DNA of 64,000 nt from Aquila chrysaetos chrysaetos (lineage: Eukaryota > Chordata > Aves > Accipitriformes > Accipitridae): positions 16,180,851 to 16,244,850 of the forward strand of contig NC_044030.1 in the NCBI RefSeq assembly GCF_900496995.4, read 5' to 3'. The position numbers were made by a program, and so were the translations under genes. Positions 44,450-56,284 of the stretch are shown here, piece by piece; within the stretch, counting starts at the first letter, position 1; each line of letters starts with the position of its first letter. Under the pieces are notes generated by a model, which saw only the letters and a program-made list of their open reading frames with translations, made no database searches and had not been told where the DNA came from.

Positions 44450-44740
44450 AGTGTGTGCAGGTGCGCACAGGGATGCGTGTGCGTGGGAGGGTGAGCACGC
44501 ACAGGTACATGGGTGTGCAAGGACACTGGTGTGGGGTTGAGGATGTGCCTGGGAGTTTGTGGGTGCGCACTGACATGCGAGTGTGCGTACAAACACATGC
44601 CAGTGTGCACAGCTGTGTGGCTGGACCCAAGGCATGAGTGTCCACAGGTATGTGGGAATGGATGTGGGCAGGTGTGTGTGCAGAGGAATGGGGGTGCAGA
44701 GAGGTGGATGTGCATAGTTGTGCAGGTGCTGTGCATGGCT
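44450..44740. repeat. Degenerate GTGTGCA-rich minisatellite
   Basis: About 290 bases built from imperfect repeats of G(T/C)GTGCA, GTGTGGG and CACAGG words (for example GTGCGCACAGGG, GTGAGCACGCACAGG, GTGTGCACAGC). Unit length is irregular. The open frames it yields on both strands are low-complexity and are not genes. Confidence 0.7.
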
Positions 44741-44744
44741 GTAG

Positions 44745-47700
44745 AGCTGATCCTGCCCACGTCTTGGTGCCTCCTGCCAGTTCTCCCAGAACTCGGATCA
44801 CCAGCGTGCTGCTGAGTCTATCTCTGTGGGAAAAGCTTTCCCAAAGCCCTCTTGGCAATTGCACAAATGGTGTTTAAGGGACCAAGGGAAGGTGGGAGAT
44901 GTTCATCCTAGTGAAACAGGGCTCCCTTTAAGGTTTCCAACAATGCTGTTTCTCTGCTTGGAGAAAAATGTGTGTGAGGATCCATTTGCACGCAGCAAAC
45001 AAACCCCAGCCCTGGTTTCTAGCTGAATAAAGGGACCCCAGAGTCTTTGGCCACCTGCTTATTTGTGCAGCTTCCCAGTGATCTGGGAGGTAGCAGAATA
45101 AACTATGGTGCTAGCAGAATAAACCATGAAGTGGCACTCTCTGAGGACCCATGTGTGCGGTCGCAGAAGCTGAATGCAGATGTGTGGCAGAGTTTCAAAT
45201 CACATGCTGTAGAGTTTGTGCCAGGACACAGAAGAAAAATCAGCCTCCCGTACTGACACCCATGTTCTTGAAGTACACAAAACACTAGGGTAGTATTACC
45301 CTGCAGAAACCAAGAAACCGACTCCTTCATCATGAAAGGAGAGTGGCAAAGCTGCCTCGCCTGCAATGCTCTGCCCTCTGGCTCATGGGAAGCTGTAGCT
45401 GGGCATGAATTTTCCTACCAGATTTTCCAAGAGGCAGTGCGGTAGTTCCGTCACCTCTGGGGCTCTGTGTCTCTCTGCGCCATGCCAGTTCCGTGCCTCC
45501 AGAGGGCAAAGTCAGATCATGCTTCACTTTGCACTTGTAGAGGATGGGGAATGAAAGAAGTGCACGCTGAGGTGGGATGGTGTGCTGAACAGCTGCTTTT
45601 GCCCTCCCTGCTGTTGATGAAAATCCTTTTCCAAGAAAGCGTTTTCCTTGGCAGAGCCCAGCCTGTAAGTAGAGTGAAATGGATACCCAAACAGCATGTG
45701 CTGGCTCTTGTCCCTTCTCCTTTCCTCGTCATGCATGTTAAACTGTAATCCCAGTATTTGTGAGTGAAGTAGGAGTTGTGTAACGTGGTGGCGTAGGGAC
45801 TATCCTCAATCTGATATTATCATCAGCCTATTTAAAAACATTTTCAGCTCTTCACTTGGGGAGCAGGAGTATGTCCCATTTTAAGCATTTGGTGTCTCTT
45901 TTGACTGCCAGTTCCTGTGGGGAGGGAACTATGGGGAACATGAAACTCAGACTCACTCAGGCGGATCTTAGACTCCAGATCTCCTCCATCTGTAAACCAA
46001 AGTGGTGCCTGTTGCTGGAGCAGAAGAGTTGGTGCTTTTCATGTTTGGCAACGTTTTATTTTCTCTTGTCATTCAGCTACACTGGAGGAGGGACAAGGGT
46101 AAGTAAAATGGAAAATGTCATGCATTGATTAAACATTTGGAGTTCATAATGCTATAGAAGATGTATGGTATCTACAGGAGTATTAGCCATGCAAAAGCTA
46201 TAGCTTGGACTTTCTTCTGGTCTCTGGGAGTCAGAGTTCAGAGTCAGCATTTTTTCTGTCTAAATTTCCCAGCTCAGATCCTGCCTACACTGAGATCTGC
46301 AGCCTTCAAGTGAGCAAAGTGCTCATTGATTCTGAGACCAGGCACTGCAGAGTGTACCCTGAGCAAGGGCATCGTGCCTTGGCCTCTCAAGACTGGAGGT
46401 TTTTAGTACCAGTAGGTGCTCGAGAATTACCCCAGGCAAAATCCCATCTGCTTGGATCTCCAAGAGCAATTTCTACCCATGAAAAAAATCCAATCCTTTA
46501 GGCTTCATTCCCCACTCAGTTGCTCCCGATCACAAACAGCACCATTGAGATCCCTCGAGTAAACTACTGGGAAGCCCTGCCCTCTGATAGCCCTGTGAGC
46601 TGAGTGGCTTCTCCCACCTCAACCAAACCAGAGGGAAGCGGACATTAAGTGTGTCGGCAGCCCCTTCATGTGCAGCACACTCACAGTTTTGGTTCCACCA
46701 TCAGAATTTGTCTCTTTGAAGGGAGGAAATGTTTTGGTTTGCCTTTGTGTCCCAGAGGCAGAGCTGTATTTAGTGTGCTCAAAGTCAAGGGTTCAGCAGA
46801 GCCAAAATCCCAGATCAGATTGGCTGAACACAAATAAAGTGAGAGCATGTACCTCATGGCACAGGCTGCACCCCAAGCTCCGCTGCCTCTGCAATGAGAT
46901 GGCAGGTTTGGGTTTTTAATGGCTCTGTGTTTGGTGCAAGGACTTCGCTGCTGGAAGTGTGGAGAGCGTCACAGCCAGACACTTCATGACACTGTGACAA
47001 AGGAGCCCTACCTGCAGCTTATTATTAAGATCTGAGAGGGGATCACAAGCCTGAGTCTCTTGGAACAAGGCAGGTGATGGGGACATCCTTCATTCACTTT
47101 CAGAGCATGTGTCCACAAAGAAGTGTCCAAAGTCACTGAACTTAAGACATCTTGCACTTCACTGGAGTTAGTGGAAGACAAAAGCAGAGGGTGATTGCAT
47201 GGATTTTGGAAACACTTTATACCCAGAGTGTGGTGTGGGGACCAAGGTGAAACCTCACAGGGAGAACTGATGTGCAGCTGCCAAATGGAGCCCAGTCACA
47301 TGGCAGAAGAGGGGCTGGAAAGAAACAGACTAGTGGGATGTGTCCATTGCCTATTTGCATCAGATGTTCACATGCCTTGTCTTGTGGGAGTAAGCTTTCA
47401 CTCTGCATCAGTGGCCTGGTTGTTTATCATCTGTCCTGTTTTTCCAAAGTAATGCTGCTTTTCATGCCATGGTTGAGTTTTATACAGGAACTTGGGGCTG
47501 CAGGCAAGAAAGAGCTGCTTACGGAGAGCATCACATGGATGTAGCCAGGTTCATGAGAGAGGCTTGAGTTAGCTGTTGTGGTCATTCTTTTGTAGGAAAA
47601 AAAAAAACCAAACCAACCATGGTGGTTTTGAAACAGGCCATGTCTCAGGGCTGTGAGAGAGAAAATTTGACAGGGGTGAGAGGCACAAGGAGCCTCAGTC

Positions 47701-50700
47701 TCCACCCAGCATGGTTCCACCTGAACTGGTCTGGAGGGTAGCAAGAGAGGCCAGCCAGCGTGCTTGACAGCCCAGCAGCTCCTCTAACTCATGGAGGGCG
47801 AGCAGGATCTGCAGAGGGTGTTCTGTGACAGGTGAAGGTGCACATGGGCAGGGCAGGCTCTCGCAGAGCAGGGCATCACCTCTGCCTGCTCCCTTGGGAC
47901 CCCCTGCCCCACTGGGGAGAATTTGGTGTGCGTGGAGTGGCAGAGGGCTGGCACACAGCATGGGTGACATGCGGGGTTGCTGCTGTAGGATGACAATAGC
48001 CCTGAACTAGAGGGAGTGGCTGGCATGAGAAGAGGCAGAGCCTCAGCCTAGAGGGACCGCCAGAAATGGGAGCACTGGACCGCCAGGAAGCTTACAAAGC
48101 CCAGCAAAGGAAACGTTCTGGTGGTGTGCCGGGGCAGCATAACCCTGTGTGTCGGTCCCAGCTGGGAAACGACTGGGAGGGCTGGGGCCCAGCTGCAGAG
48201 GAGCTGGGGAACGGTGTGCATGAGGCTGAACGTGGGCCAGGAGTGACTCTTGCTGCAAATAAGGCACCCTCTGTACTGGGTTTCGTGAGGAGGAGCACGG
48301 CTTGTCATGCAAGCCTAGGTCTGTGCCAGCACTGCCTAAACAGCAGGTTAAACATGCAACCTCACTGTGCAAACTGGCAACAAGAGACTCATTTAGCTAA
48401 GATATGGAGCCACAAACTGAAGCAGTAGAAAACACTACATGTGACATAGGTAGCAAGGAGCAGACACCTTCTTGGTGGAAGCAGAGTGGATCCAGCCTGC
48501 GCTGGATGGGCCGTGACACATTCATTTGTTCTCCCACCGAAGCAGTTTTTAGAGCCGATTTGCAAGAGAATAAGCTGCCCATTCTTGCCTTTGCACCATC
48601 AAGAAATCACTGGGAGTTGAGCAGATCTGTCAGATGCTGTAAAGAGGAGGAGCTGACTTTTTCTGGGAACATGCAAAGCAGAGTCAGGCTCTCTTCTGTA
48701 AGCCAAAAATCACTTGCTATGCTTTTTTTTTTTTGCAGGTGTTGTGAGGTTTGCATGGCTCTTGCTCCCCTGAAGCCTGTGCATTTCATCACCTCATGAA
48801 AATCTTCCGGATGGGTGTCTTTGAATAGCCATCAGGCTCTGTTGGCATGGAAATGAGTTCTCTCTATTTTGCCTATCAAATGCCCTATTTGGCCAGTCAT
48901 TCAACAGTTTTGAGAGGTTTAATCCCCTCTAAGGGTGGCCTAAGTCTTTGGTGTTCACACTCCCTGTAGCGAGCTTCACCTTTCCCCTCCAAGTCTTCCC
49001 TGCCACTCGCAGCCTCCTGTGGTTACTGCAGGCAGCTGTGTCTGTGGCATGGTGTCAGCTTTGGGTATAGTTTCCTCTATTTGTGTCCCAGTGTGATAGC
49101 AGCAGTAAGGCTGTTGCAGAAGGCAGGGGGTAGGGAAACCAGCCAGCCAGAAGAATTTCTTCTGCATGCAGGGCCACCATCATAAGTGTTGGTCATGCCA
49201 CTAACTTTGGTAGAGCAGGTGAAGGCCAAGCATGTAGGACACAGTGGTGGCTCAGATCTTGCAGGATGAACATTTCCTACTCTATGTTTCCCAGGTGCCC
49301 TGCTGGGACTTGTCTGCTCTGCTCACTCACAGCTGGCATCACTGCTGTCTGATGGCAGCTCCTGCAAGGGGCTCACAGGGCTGGAAAGACCCTGAGGCTT
49401 GTGGAAGGGAAGGGTGGCTTGTCATCTGAAGCCAAATTTTGCTTGCCGGTGCACTAGGTGATCCCTCTCTGCAGCTAGTGGTGAAAACTGATGCTTGATA
49501 GAGAACAATAGGATGCAGCAGTTTAGAGAGAATTGTTTATTGCTTGCTTTGGAAGCTGGGAATTTTATTTAAGAATAATTATTTAAGTTAATTAATTGTC
49601 TTACTGTGAACAAAATATCTTTGCAAATACCCTGTTTTACTTCAAAAAGTTATTTGGAAATAAATGTTTGGTTTATTTTTCCTTTGTTGCAGACAGAACC
49701 ACATTGCCCTGGACATCAGCTTTTTCTAACCAGCACTTCAGCATGGTATGGGGAGAGGACAGGTCATTTTGGCCAAACTGTAGCATTAGGAGATTAATTT
49801 CCCAACACAGGCAAGAGAAATTTCTTGGTGGTGTTCTTTGTTGGTAATGTTCTTCATGTTGCTCCACCCAATTATGGATATTTAAAAGTCTTTAACAAAT
49901 TGCAGTGGAGGTGTCCTATAACTTAGTAACCAATTTCCTGTCCTGTGACATATTCTGCACTGTAGTCCTTGCAGAGGAGTTTCCCCATGGTCACAGAGGG
50001 TAGGCCAGCCAAGAAGGGAGGCAAAGGAAAGAAAAGGTATTGGGAGCAAGTAGAAGGGAGCAGTGGAGTGAGATTGGGAACACATTAAGACAAGGGAAAG
50101 GAGGAGGAGGAGGAGAAACACCATGGAAAAGCAGGGAATGTGGAGAGGAAGGGTTGGGGCTGGAGCTGAATGAAGATGAAGAGCCTTTGCTGTAAGACTG
50201 GTTGGGAGGTTTGTTTTGTGGAGAAGATCTTGAGAGGATGGACAAAAAAAGCTGTGCCCACCAAAGTGTCTTTTCCTCCAGGTCTTGGCCTGGAATCAAA
50301 GACTTCCACTCTCAGCATCACTTTGGTACAAGCAAATAAACATAAAAAGTAATGTCACAGCTTTCTAGGACTGGTCTACACAGAGCACGAAAAACTTCTA
50401 GTGCTGTGAGCTGCTCTGTTGGGTTCTTTTCATTCTTACTGTTTTCTTTAAACCAAGGAAAATCACTGATTAAACTTTGTTACTGCGCATTATTAAACAA
50501 ACCAGATGTTGCCCTTACTTCCCTGGAAACTGCAGCTTTCAGTGCACTTTGCAGAACTCTACTTGATTAACAAAAATAACATGTTTCAGTAGGTAGGTCC
50601 AGGCACCCAGCACTTTTTTGTGTCAGGTTTCTGATGCTTCGAGGTTTTCTGGGGAAGTCCTCAGTGATGAGGCAGGTCGGAGGCAAAGCTGGGAAGCCAA

Positions 50701-53700
50701 GACAGGGGGTCAAGGTCTGCATCAGGGCTTGCAAGGAGGGGCATAGGCACAGCCGCAGCGTGGCCCTGGGGCAGGAGGTGAAAGCCCCAGCTTGAAAGTA
50801 GCTCCCAGTTAAAGCTGAGGAGCCTCACTGGGCTCTTTCCTGGCCTTGGGCCCAGCCAGCTGGATGCCCAGGATGGGGAGTGTGTGTCGAGCCCTGACCG
50901 AGGCAAGGAAAATTGTTCTTAAAATGGCATGTGTGTGTCTGCGCTAGTGTGTGCTTGCATGTGCCTGTGGAATGCATAAAGCACAACTGAATGGTAAATC
51001 ACACCTGGTGAATTGTGACTACCACTGCTATCAGTGAATTCAGCTGTCAAGCAGACGCTGATGAGGGATTGGTAAGACCCAGTGCTACCAACTGCTGTAA
51101 TTTCATGCGTGAGTGATGTAAATAGCCTTTATTTAAAAAACAAAATGTATGGCAGGGATAGTTTGAGCTTATTGGCACTGGCAGACAAAATCTGAATACT
51201 TTTACAAAGAGCTCCTGTTTTTTTCCCTCAGCTTTTTTGTTCTCATCGCCACTCTCTGACCCTTTAGCAATCACCATGGTAATTACCAAGTAATGCCCTA
51301 TTTACAAGTACCTACAGAAATTTGCTGGAGTTTTGCTTGAGCCTGTAGCAAAATGTCTAGCCCCAGATGAGGGAAACAGGTTATTTCTCAAATTCAAAAC
51401 TTTTCTTTAGCAAGACTGCAAAGGCTGTGAATAGCTGGAGTCCTGCTGAAGTTAACAGACCTGTGGGGATTTACACTAGATAAGCATCTGCCCAGTGTTT
51501 ACATGAGGCCATACATGTTTCAAAAAGCATCTAAGTAGTGGTAATCTGGATAGAAAGAAGTATTTTTAAGTTTCATGCTGCTATTAAGAACATACACTGT
51601 ACTGTGTGTATTCCCAGGGACAGCAAAAAGTTTCAGAAATCTCTCTTCATTTTGGACAGTCTGGTCTTAATTCTTCTGTGACCAGTCCATATTTCACATG
51701 TAAAATCTGTGCCACGGGACAGGTTTCCCAAAGGGATGGTGGGATTTCTGTCCTTTGGGCTTTTAAAAGCTTGGCTGGTTGTGGCCCTTAGCAAGCTGAT
51801 CTAGCTTGGGGTATGACCCTGCTTTGAGCTTTTGCTGGACCAGAAACCTTGTCATTTCTGCAGTTCTTTCTGTTACTGTGGAAGAAACAGGATTTACAGG
51901 AGTTTCTGTCAAGTCAGCTGAAGTCCTGTCAATGATGTAGGAAAATGACCCATGGACACAAGCAAAATGACTTCTCAAAATGCCAGGTGCTCAGATCTTA
52001 TTTCTCCCAGCTGATGCTGATAGTTTTGCTTATGCAGTTTGTGTCTTCATATGCAAATCACGATTTGCCACCATGTGGACCATTATCAGAAAACAGATCT
52101 TCCAGAAGTTATTTAAACAATCACTTCCAGGATCATGTTTTGGACACAGAAGGGAAAGGAGAGTGGCATCTTTTTGAGGCCTTTGAGTTTCCCTCCTCTT
52201 CATTCCGCTGCAAAACAATGCAATTTTGCTGTGTGAGAGTGTCTTTATGACTTTAAAAAATAAAAAAAAACCAAGAGAAAGGTGGAAAATGAAATGTGAA
52301 AAATACAAAAAAAGGGGGGGGGGCGGTTCTTGTAACAAGTGTTTATTTAGATGTGAACATAAGAAAAGGTCTGTAGGGCAGAGACAGGCTAAGACCTGCT
52401 TTCAGAAAGTAAGTCCCAGAGCAGAAGGCTCCTTGGCCTGAGCCACGTGCTAAACACAAGAGGCACAGGACTGACCTCGGCAGTAAGCAGAGAGAGAGGG
52501 CCTCCAGAAGGTCCCTCTACCCCAAAGGCAGGAGGACCAGAGATGGGCTCCACCCAGTCCCCCTGATGCTCAGACAGCAAAAGCCAGGGTGGTCCACCCC
52601 ATGGGCAGCACATGGTGCCCTTGATCCTTCTTGGGAGTCTTCGCAGGTGATTCTCTGGACTCCCCTCTGGGGTGAGGAGCAAGCCAACATCCCTGTGTGA
52701 ACCACAGCAGCAAGGGGGGGATGACTCACAGTAGGGGGGCACTGGTGCATCCCGTTTGCTGGGGCTGCCAGCCTGCTGCTGTCAGCGATGCTGTGCTGTG
52801 CGGAGGGCTCAGTTACCCTGGTAAGACGGGGTGGTCCTTGCTGGTTCAGTGTAAGTAGCTGAGCACTGGAGGTAATTTCTTTCAGTCACTCGTTACACAG
52901 CTTTATTGAATGGGGAGTGTCAATTTTTTCTCCTCAGAACTAGTCTGGGCAACACTGACAGAGGAGTTGAAAAATAAGAGCTAATCCTGCAGGAATGACT
53001 CATTCTGGCATAGGATTTGCAGAGTGGTATGAGAAGTTCAGGTAAAACAAAGGGAAATGGAGGCCGTAGTAAAACTCTGTGGTTTGGAGCAGGACAGTTT
53101 AACTGCTACGGAGTCAAAGTTGGAAACCCCCTCCCAACAAATTGCTGTACTCAAAACCTTGGCAATGTCTAAAGCAAGTCAATATTCGAGCACACTTGTT
53201 CCAGAAACAGAGGCTCTTTCCCATGGGAGCTCTAGATTGGATTGCTAATTACCATGGGACTGGAAAACAATTATTATTATTATTATTTTTAATTAAACAC
53301 AAATAAAACAATGGCTGTCCCTTTAAAGTTTGACTTTGAAATATTCTCTGCAATTTTTAGCAGGGGTTACAGTGGCCAAGTCCAAACAGAGCAGCACTGG
53401 AGTTTTGGCGAAGGTTTAAGGTTATTCGCAACCAGATCTCTCTACCAAGGACAACATGGTAGTTGGGGTGAAAGCTCAAGCCCAGCCTAAATATGGGGAA
53501 AGGGAGGTTGGATTTCTTGAAGGACGTGGACTTCTCTGTACAGGACATAGAAATAATTTTTCTCTGCATCCTTTGGCAAGTCTTTTAACTACTTTAGCTT
53601 GCTTTCTTCACCTGAAATCTTTGCAGACACATCCAACTGGTTGCAGAGTAGTAGCTCAAGAGAGCTCCCCTCCAGAGTGTGAATTAGAGAAGGTAATTTT

Positions 53701-55805
53701 TCCATTATTATTTAAAACATTTTGCCTTGTAAGATAAAGATGTTGGTGTGGTAACAGCAAAAAGCAAAAGCATCATGGAGTCACAGAGGGCGCTTTTCCA
53801 TCCCAGCCTTTCCCACACCTGTTTATTAATAGAGATGCAGCACTTGCTGAAAAGTTGTGCTCAGGTGAGGTGATCATTTGAAAAAGATCATATGCTACGA
53901 CGCATAAAACACTAAGAAGTTTTAAAGGAAGTTATTTCTGAAATGGCCAGAACATTAGCAGAAGTGCTGCAGCCTTTCAGTAGATGTGTGTCCTGTTCTG
54001 CAAGCCAGGAGGGGGGAAAACCAGTTGGCCTTTATGGATGAGCAGAGACCTGGTAGATCTCTTGGTGCTTACACCTGGCAGGCAATGAAATGCTGGAGTC
54101 CCTGCAGCAGGGCTTCGGCGGAGACACAACTGGTGTCTCATGGCTCTTTAAACTTTGCTGCAAAAGGGTCTCCGGCAGAAACAACGGGACAAGGCTTGCT
54201 GGAGCTGTAAGACTACCCAGGACTTGGTGGGGACCTCCTCAGGTCCCTCATGGGGCTCAGGCCAGGCGAGGCTGGTGTGGTCTGTGGCTGCCGCCTTCAG
54301 CCAGGCTGGCACAGCATGGGGCTGCCGTGCATGCCGGTGCATTCCTCCACGGATTAGCCCTGCAAGGAGTGTGGTGCCGGAGGAATGTCCTCCCAGCGCA
54401 ACCTGAAACCTGCGGTCTGTTACAGCCTGAAAAACTGGGTGGGTCGTGGCATCTCTGGCAGCGCCGTGACCCCTCAGTCCTGGGTCGGGTCTGTGTCACG
54501 GGGGATGCTCTGTGGTTGTCCGGACTGTGGGGGAACCTGGACCACAGCAGTGGGCTTGCATGCTGTGTGGCTGGGCTGGAAGGAGCATTCCCCAAGAGTG
54601 ACAGACCCCAGTGAGGGCACCGCCAGTGGGCTTGGATTTGTCTCCTGGTATGTTCTGCTGATGTCTGCAGCACCAAGGCTCACTGCCACTACAGAGCGAG
54701 CTGGACGGTTGGTTATGGGGAAGTGGATTTTCTTTCAACACCCTGGGCCTTGACGGTCCTCTCCCCTCCCTCTTATGTCCAGCTGCGTGGCACAGCTGTC
54801 AGTGTAGACACTGACCTATCTCTGGAGCCACCAGTGCCTTTATCAGTGTGGCATCGAGAGGTGTGTGCTGCTGCATGCCCTTTCCTACAACACCCCTTGG
54901 ACAAAAAGGGTCGTCGCTGTGGCCAGGAAACCAATGTTAGCTCATGTTGTTTTAAGGCCAGCTAGCAAGTCCAAAATAAGACTTGGTCAATGTCTGATGC
55001 TTGTCCCAACTTCTTTGATCACAGAGTTCAGCCTCTCCACATGGTGCTTGCTCAGGGGACTGACCACAGCTGGCTTTCTGATCCCAAACCTTCACCTAGC
55101 CCCAGGCACCATACAGCTTGCAGGGCAGTCTGATGGTGTTGCCTCACCTCTCCGCCGAGTGACGGGTGTTTCGGCACTGCATGAGCCTCCAGGGCCATGG
55201 CTGGGTGTGGAGGGAAGCGTATCTCACGGGGCTGCTGTGCGCAAAGCTGTTTTCCAATGAGCTCATGGTGGGGTCAGCGCCAGAACAAGGGCAAACGGAG
55301 CGTAAAGAGGGTTTTCGCCCACACGCTGGCCCAATGCAACCCATATTTGGTAACTGGGATTTAGCTCCTGATCAAATGCCTGCCGGATTATTGCTCAACA
55401 CCCTTGTAGGGCAACAGACACGTGTGATAGGTGAAGGCATTTGGCCTGGTCCAGCTACCAGGCAATATCTTGTTGGGCAGCAGCTGCTTTGGGGTTTGCT
55501 CCTGCTCCCTGTCTGGAGGGGCTGCCAGACCCCGCTGCGATGACGGGGGATCCTTTCCCCTCACAGGCAGTTCAGCAGGTGCATTCCTGGGAGAGCGCAG
55601 CTTTGTGTGGGGCTAACTTGGCTTGTCCTGCTGTGTGAAGCAGAGACATAGGAGCTAGTCCAACATTAAGTATGCTGGGAGCCTAAGGCTCAGAGCTTAC
55701 TTGTCCTCCTGCTTGATGGAGCCAGATGAGAAGTGTCTCAGCTGCCCAGCTGAGTGGGGAGCTAAACACTAAGGCAGAGTCCCAGCTAATAGTCTGGAGA
55801 CCCCG
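44745..55805. other. Gene desert upstream of FOXE1 (left part)
   Basis: I see no exon with recognisable similarity across this 11-kb stretch. It has a short tandem duplication TAGCAGAATAAAC-TATGGTGC at 45,091-45,129, a T run near 48,724-48,734, a G run near 52,314-52,323 and a (TTA)n at 53,271-53,287. In mammals the region upstream of FOXE1 holds enhancers and the lncRNA PTCSC2; such elements could be here but are not visible by eye. Confidence 0.5.
53271..53287. repeat. (TTA)n microsatellite
   Basis: Between five and six uninterrupted TTA units followed by a T run. Confidence 0.85.
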
Positions 55806-55813
55806 TGAGATGG

Positions 55814-56278
55814 TGTCGTGGTTTCAGCCCAGCCGGTAACAAAGGACCACGGAGCCGCTCGCTCACTCCTCCCGCCCCCCTCCGGTGGGATAGGGGGGAG
55901 ACGGAGGAGAGAAAAGAAAAAAAACTGGAACCTCGAGGGTTGAGATAAGGGCAGTTTACTGGGACAACGCAAAAAAAGTTACAACAGCAACGACGGTACT
56001 AATGAAAGAGTATACAGAAAAGAGCGATGCACAGTGCAACTGCTCACCACCCGGGACCCGACGCTCCGCCACTTCCCCCACCGAAAGTCGAGAGAGAGCA
56101 GGAGAGCCCCCCCCCCCCCCCCCCCCCCCCCCCCGCCCACTCCCCATCTATATACTGGGCATGATGTCACATGGTATGGAATAGCTCCTTGGCTAGTTCA
56201 GGTCAGCTGCCCCGGCTATGCCCCCCCACCTCCCAGGTTCCTGTAAAAATTAACTCTATCCCAGCTGAACCCAGGACA
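55814..56278 (-). mobile_element. Solo LTR of the same endogenous retrovirus family (fossil), minus orientation
   Basis: A 465-bp unit that is the reverse complement of the LTR at 29,286-29,734, with the same termini and nearly the same sequence throughout. It is flanked by a perfect 5-bp duplication GATGG (55,809-55,813 and 56,279-56,283). The main difference from its sister is the homopolymer at 56,107-56,134 (28 C here, 9 in the other copy). No internal viral genes are attached. Different target duplications show two independent insertions rather than a segmental copy. Confidence 0.88.
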
Positions 56279-56284
56279 GATGGA

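Noticed and set aside
44269-44864. His/Thr/Cys-rich open frames near 44.3-44.9 kb
   Set aside because: Translation of the GTGTGCA-rich minisatellite; low-complexity and not a gene.
54090-54614. 174-codon plus-strand open frame
   Set aside because: Overlaps similarly long frames on the other strand, has no recognised domain, signal or splice context.
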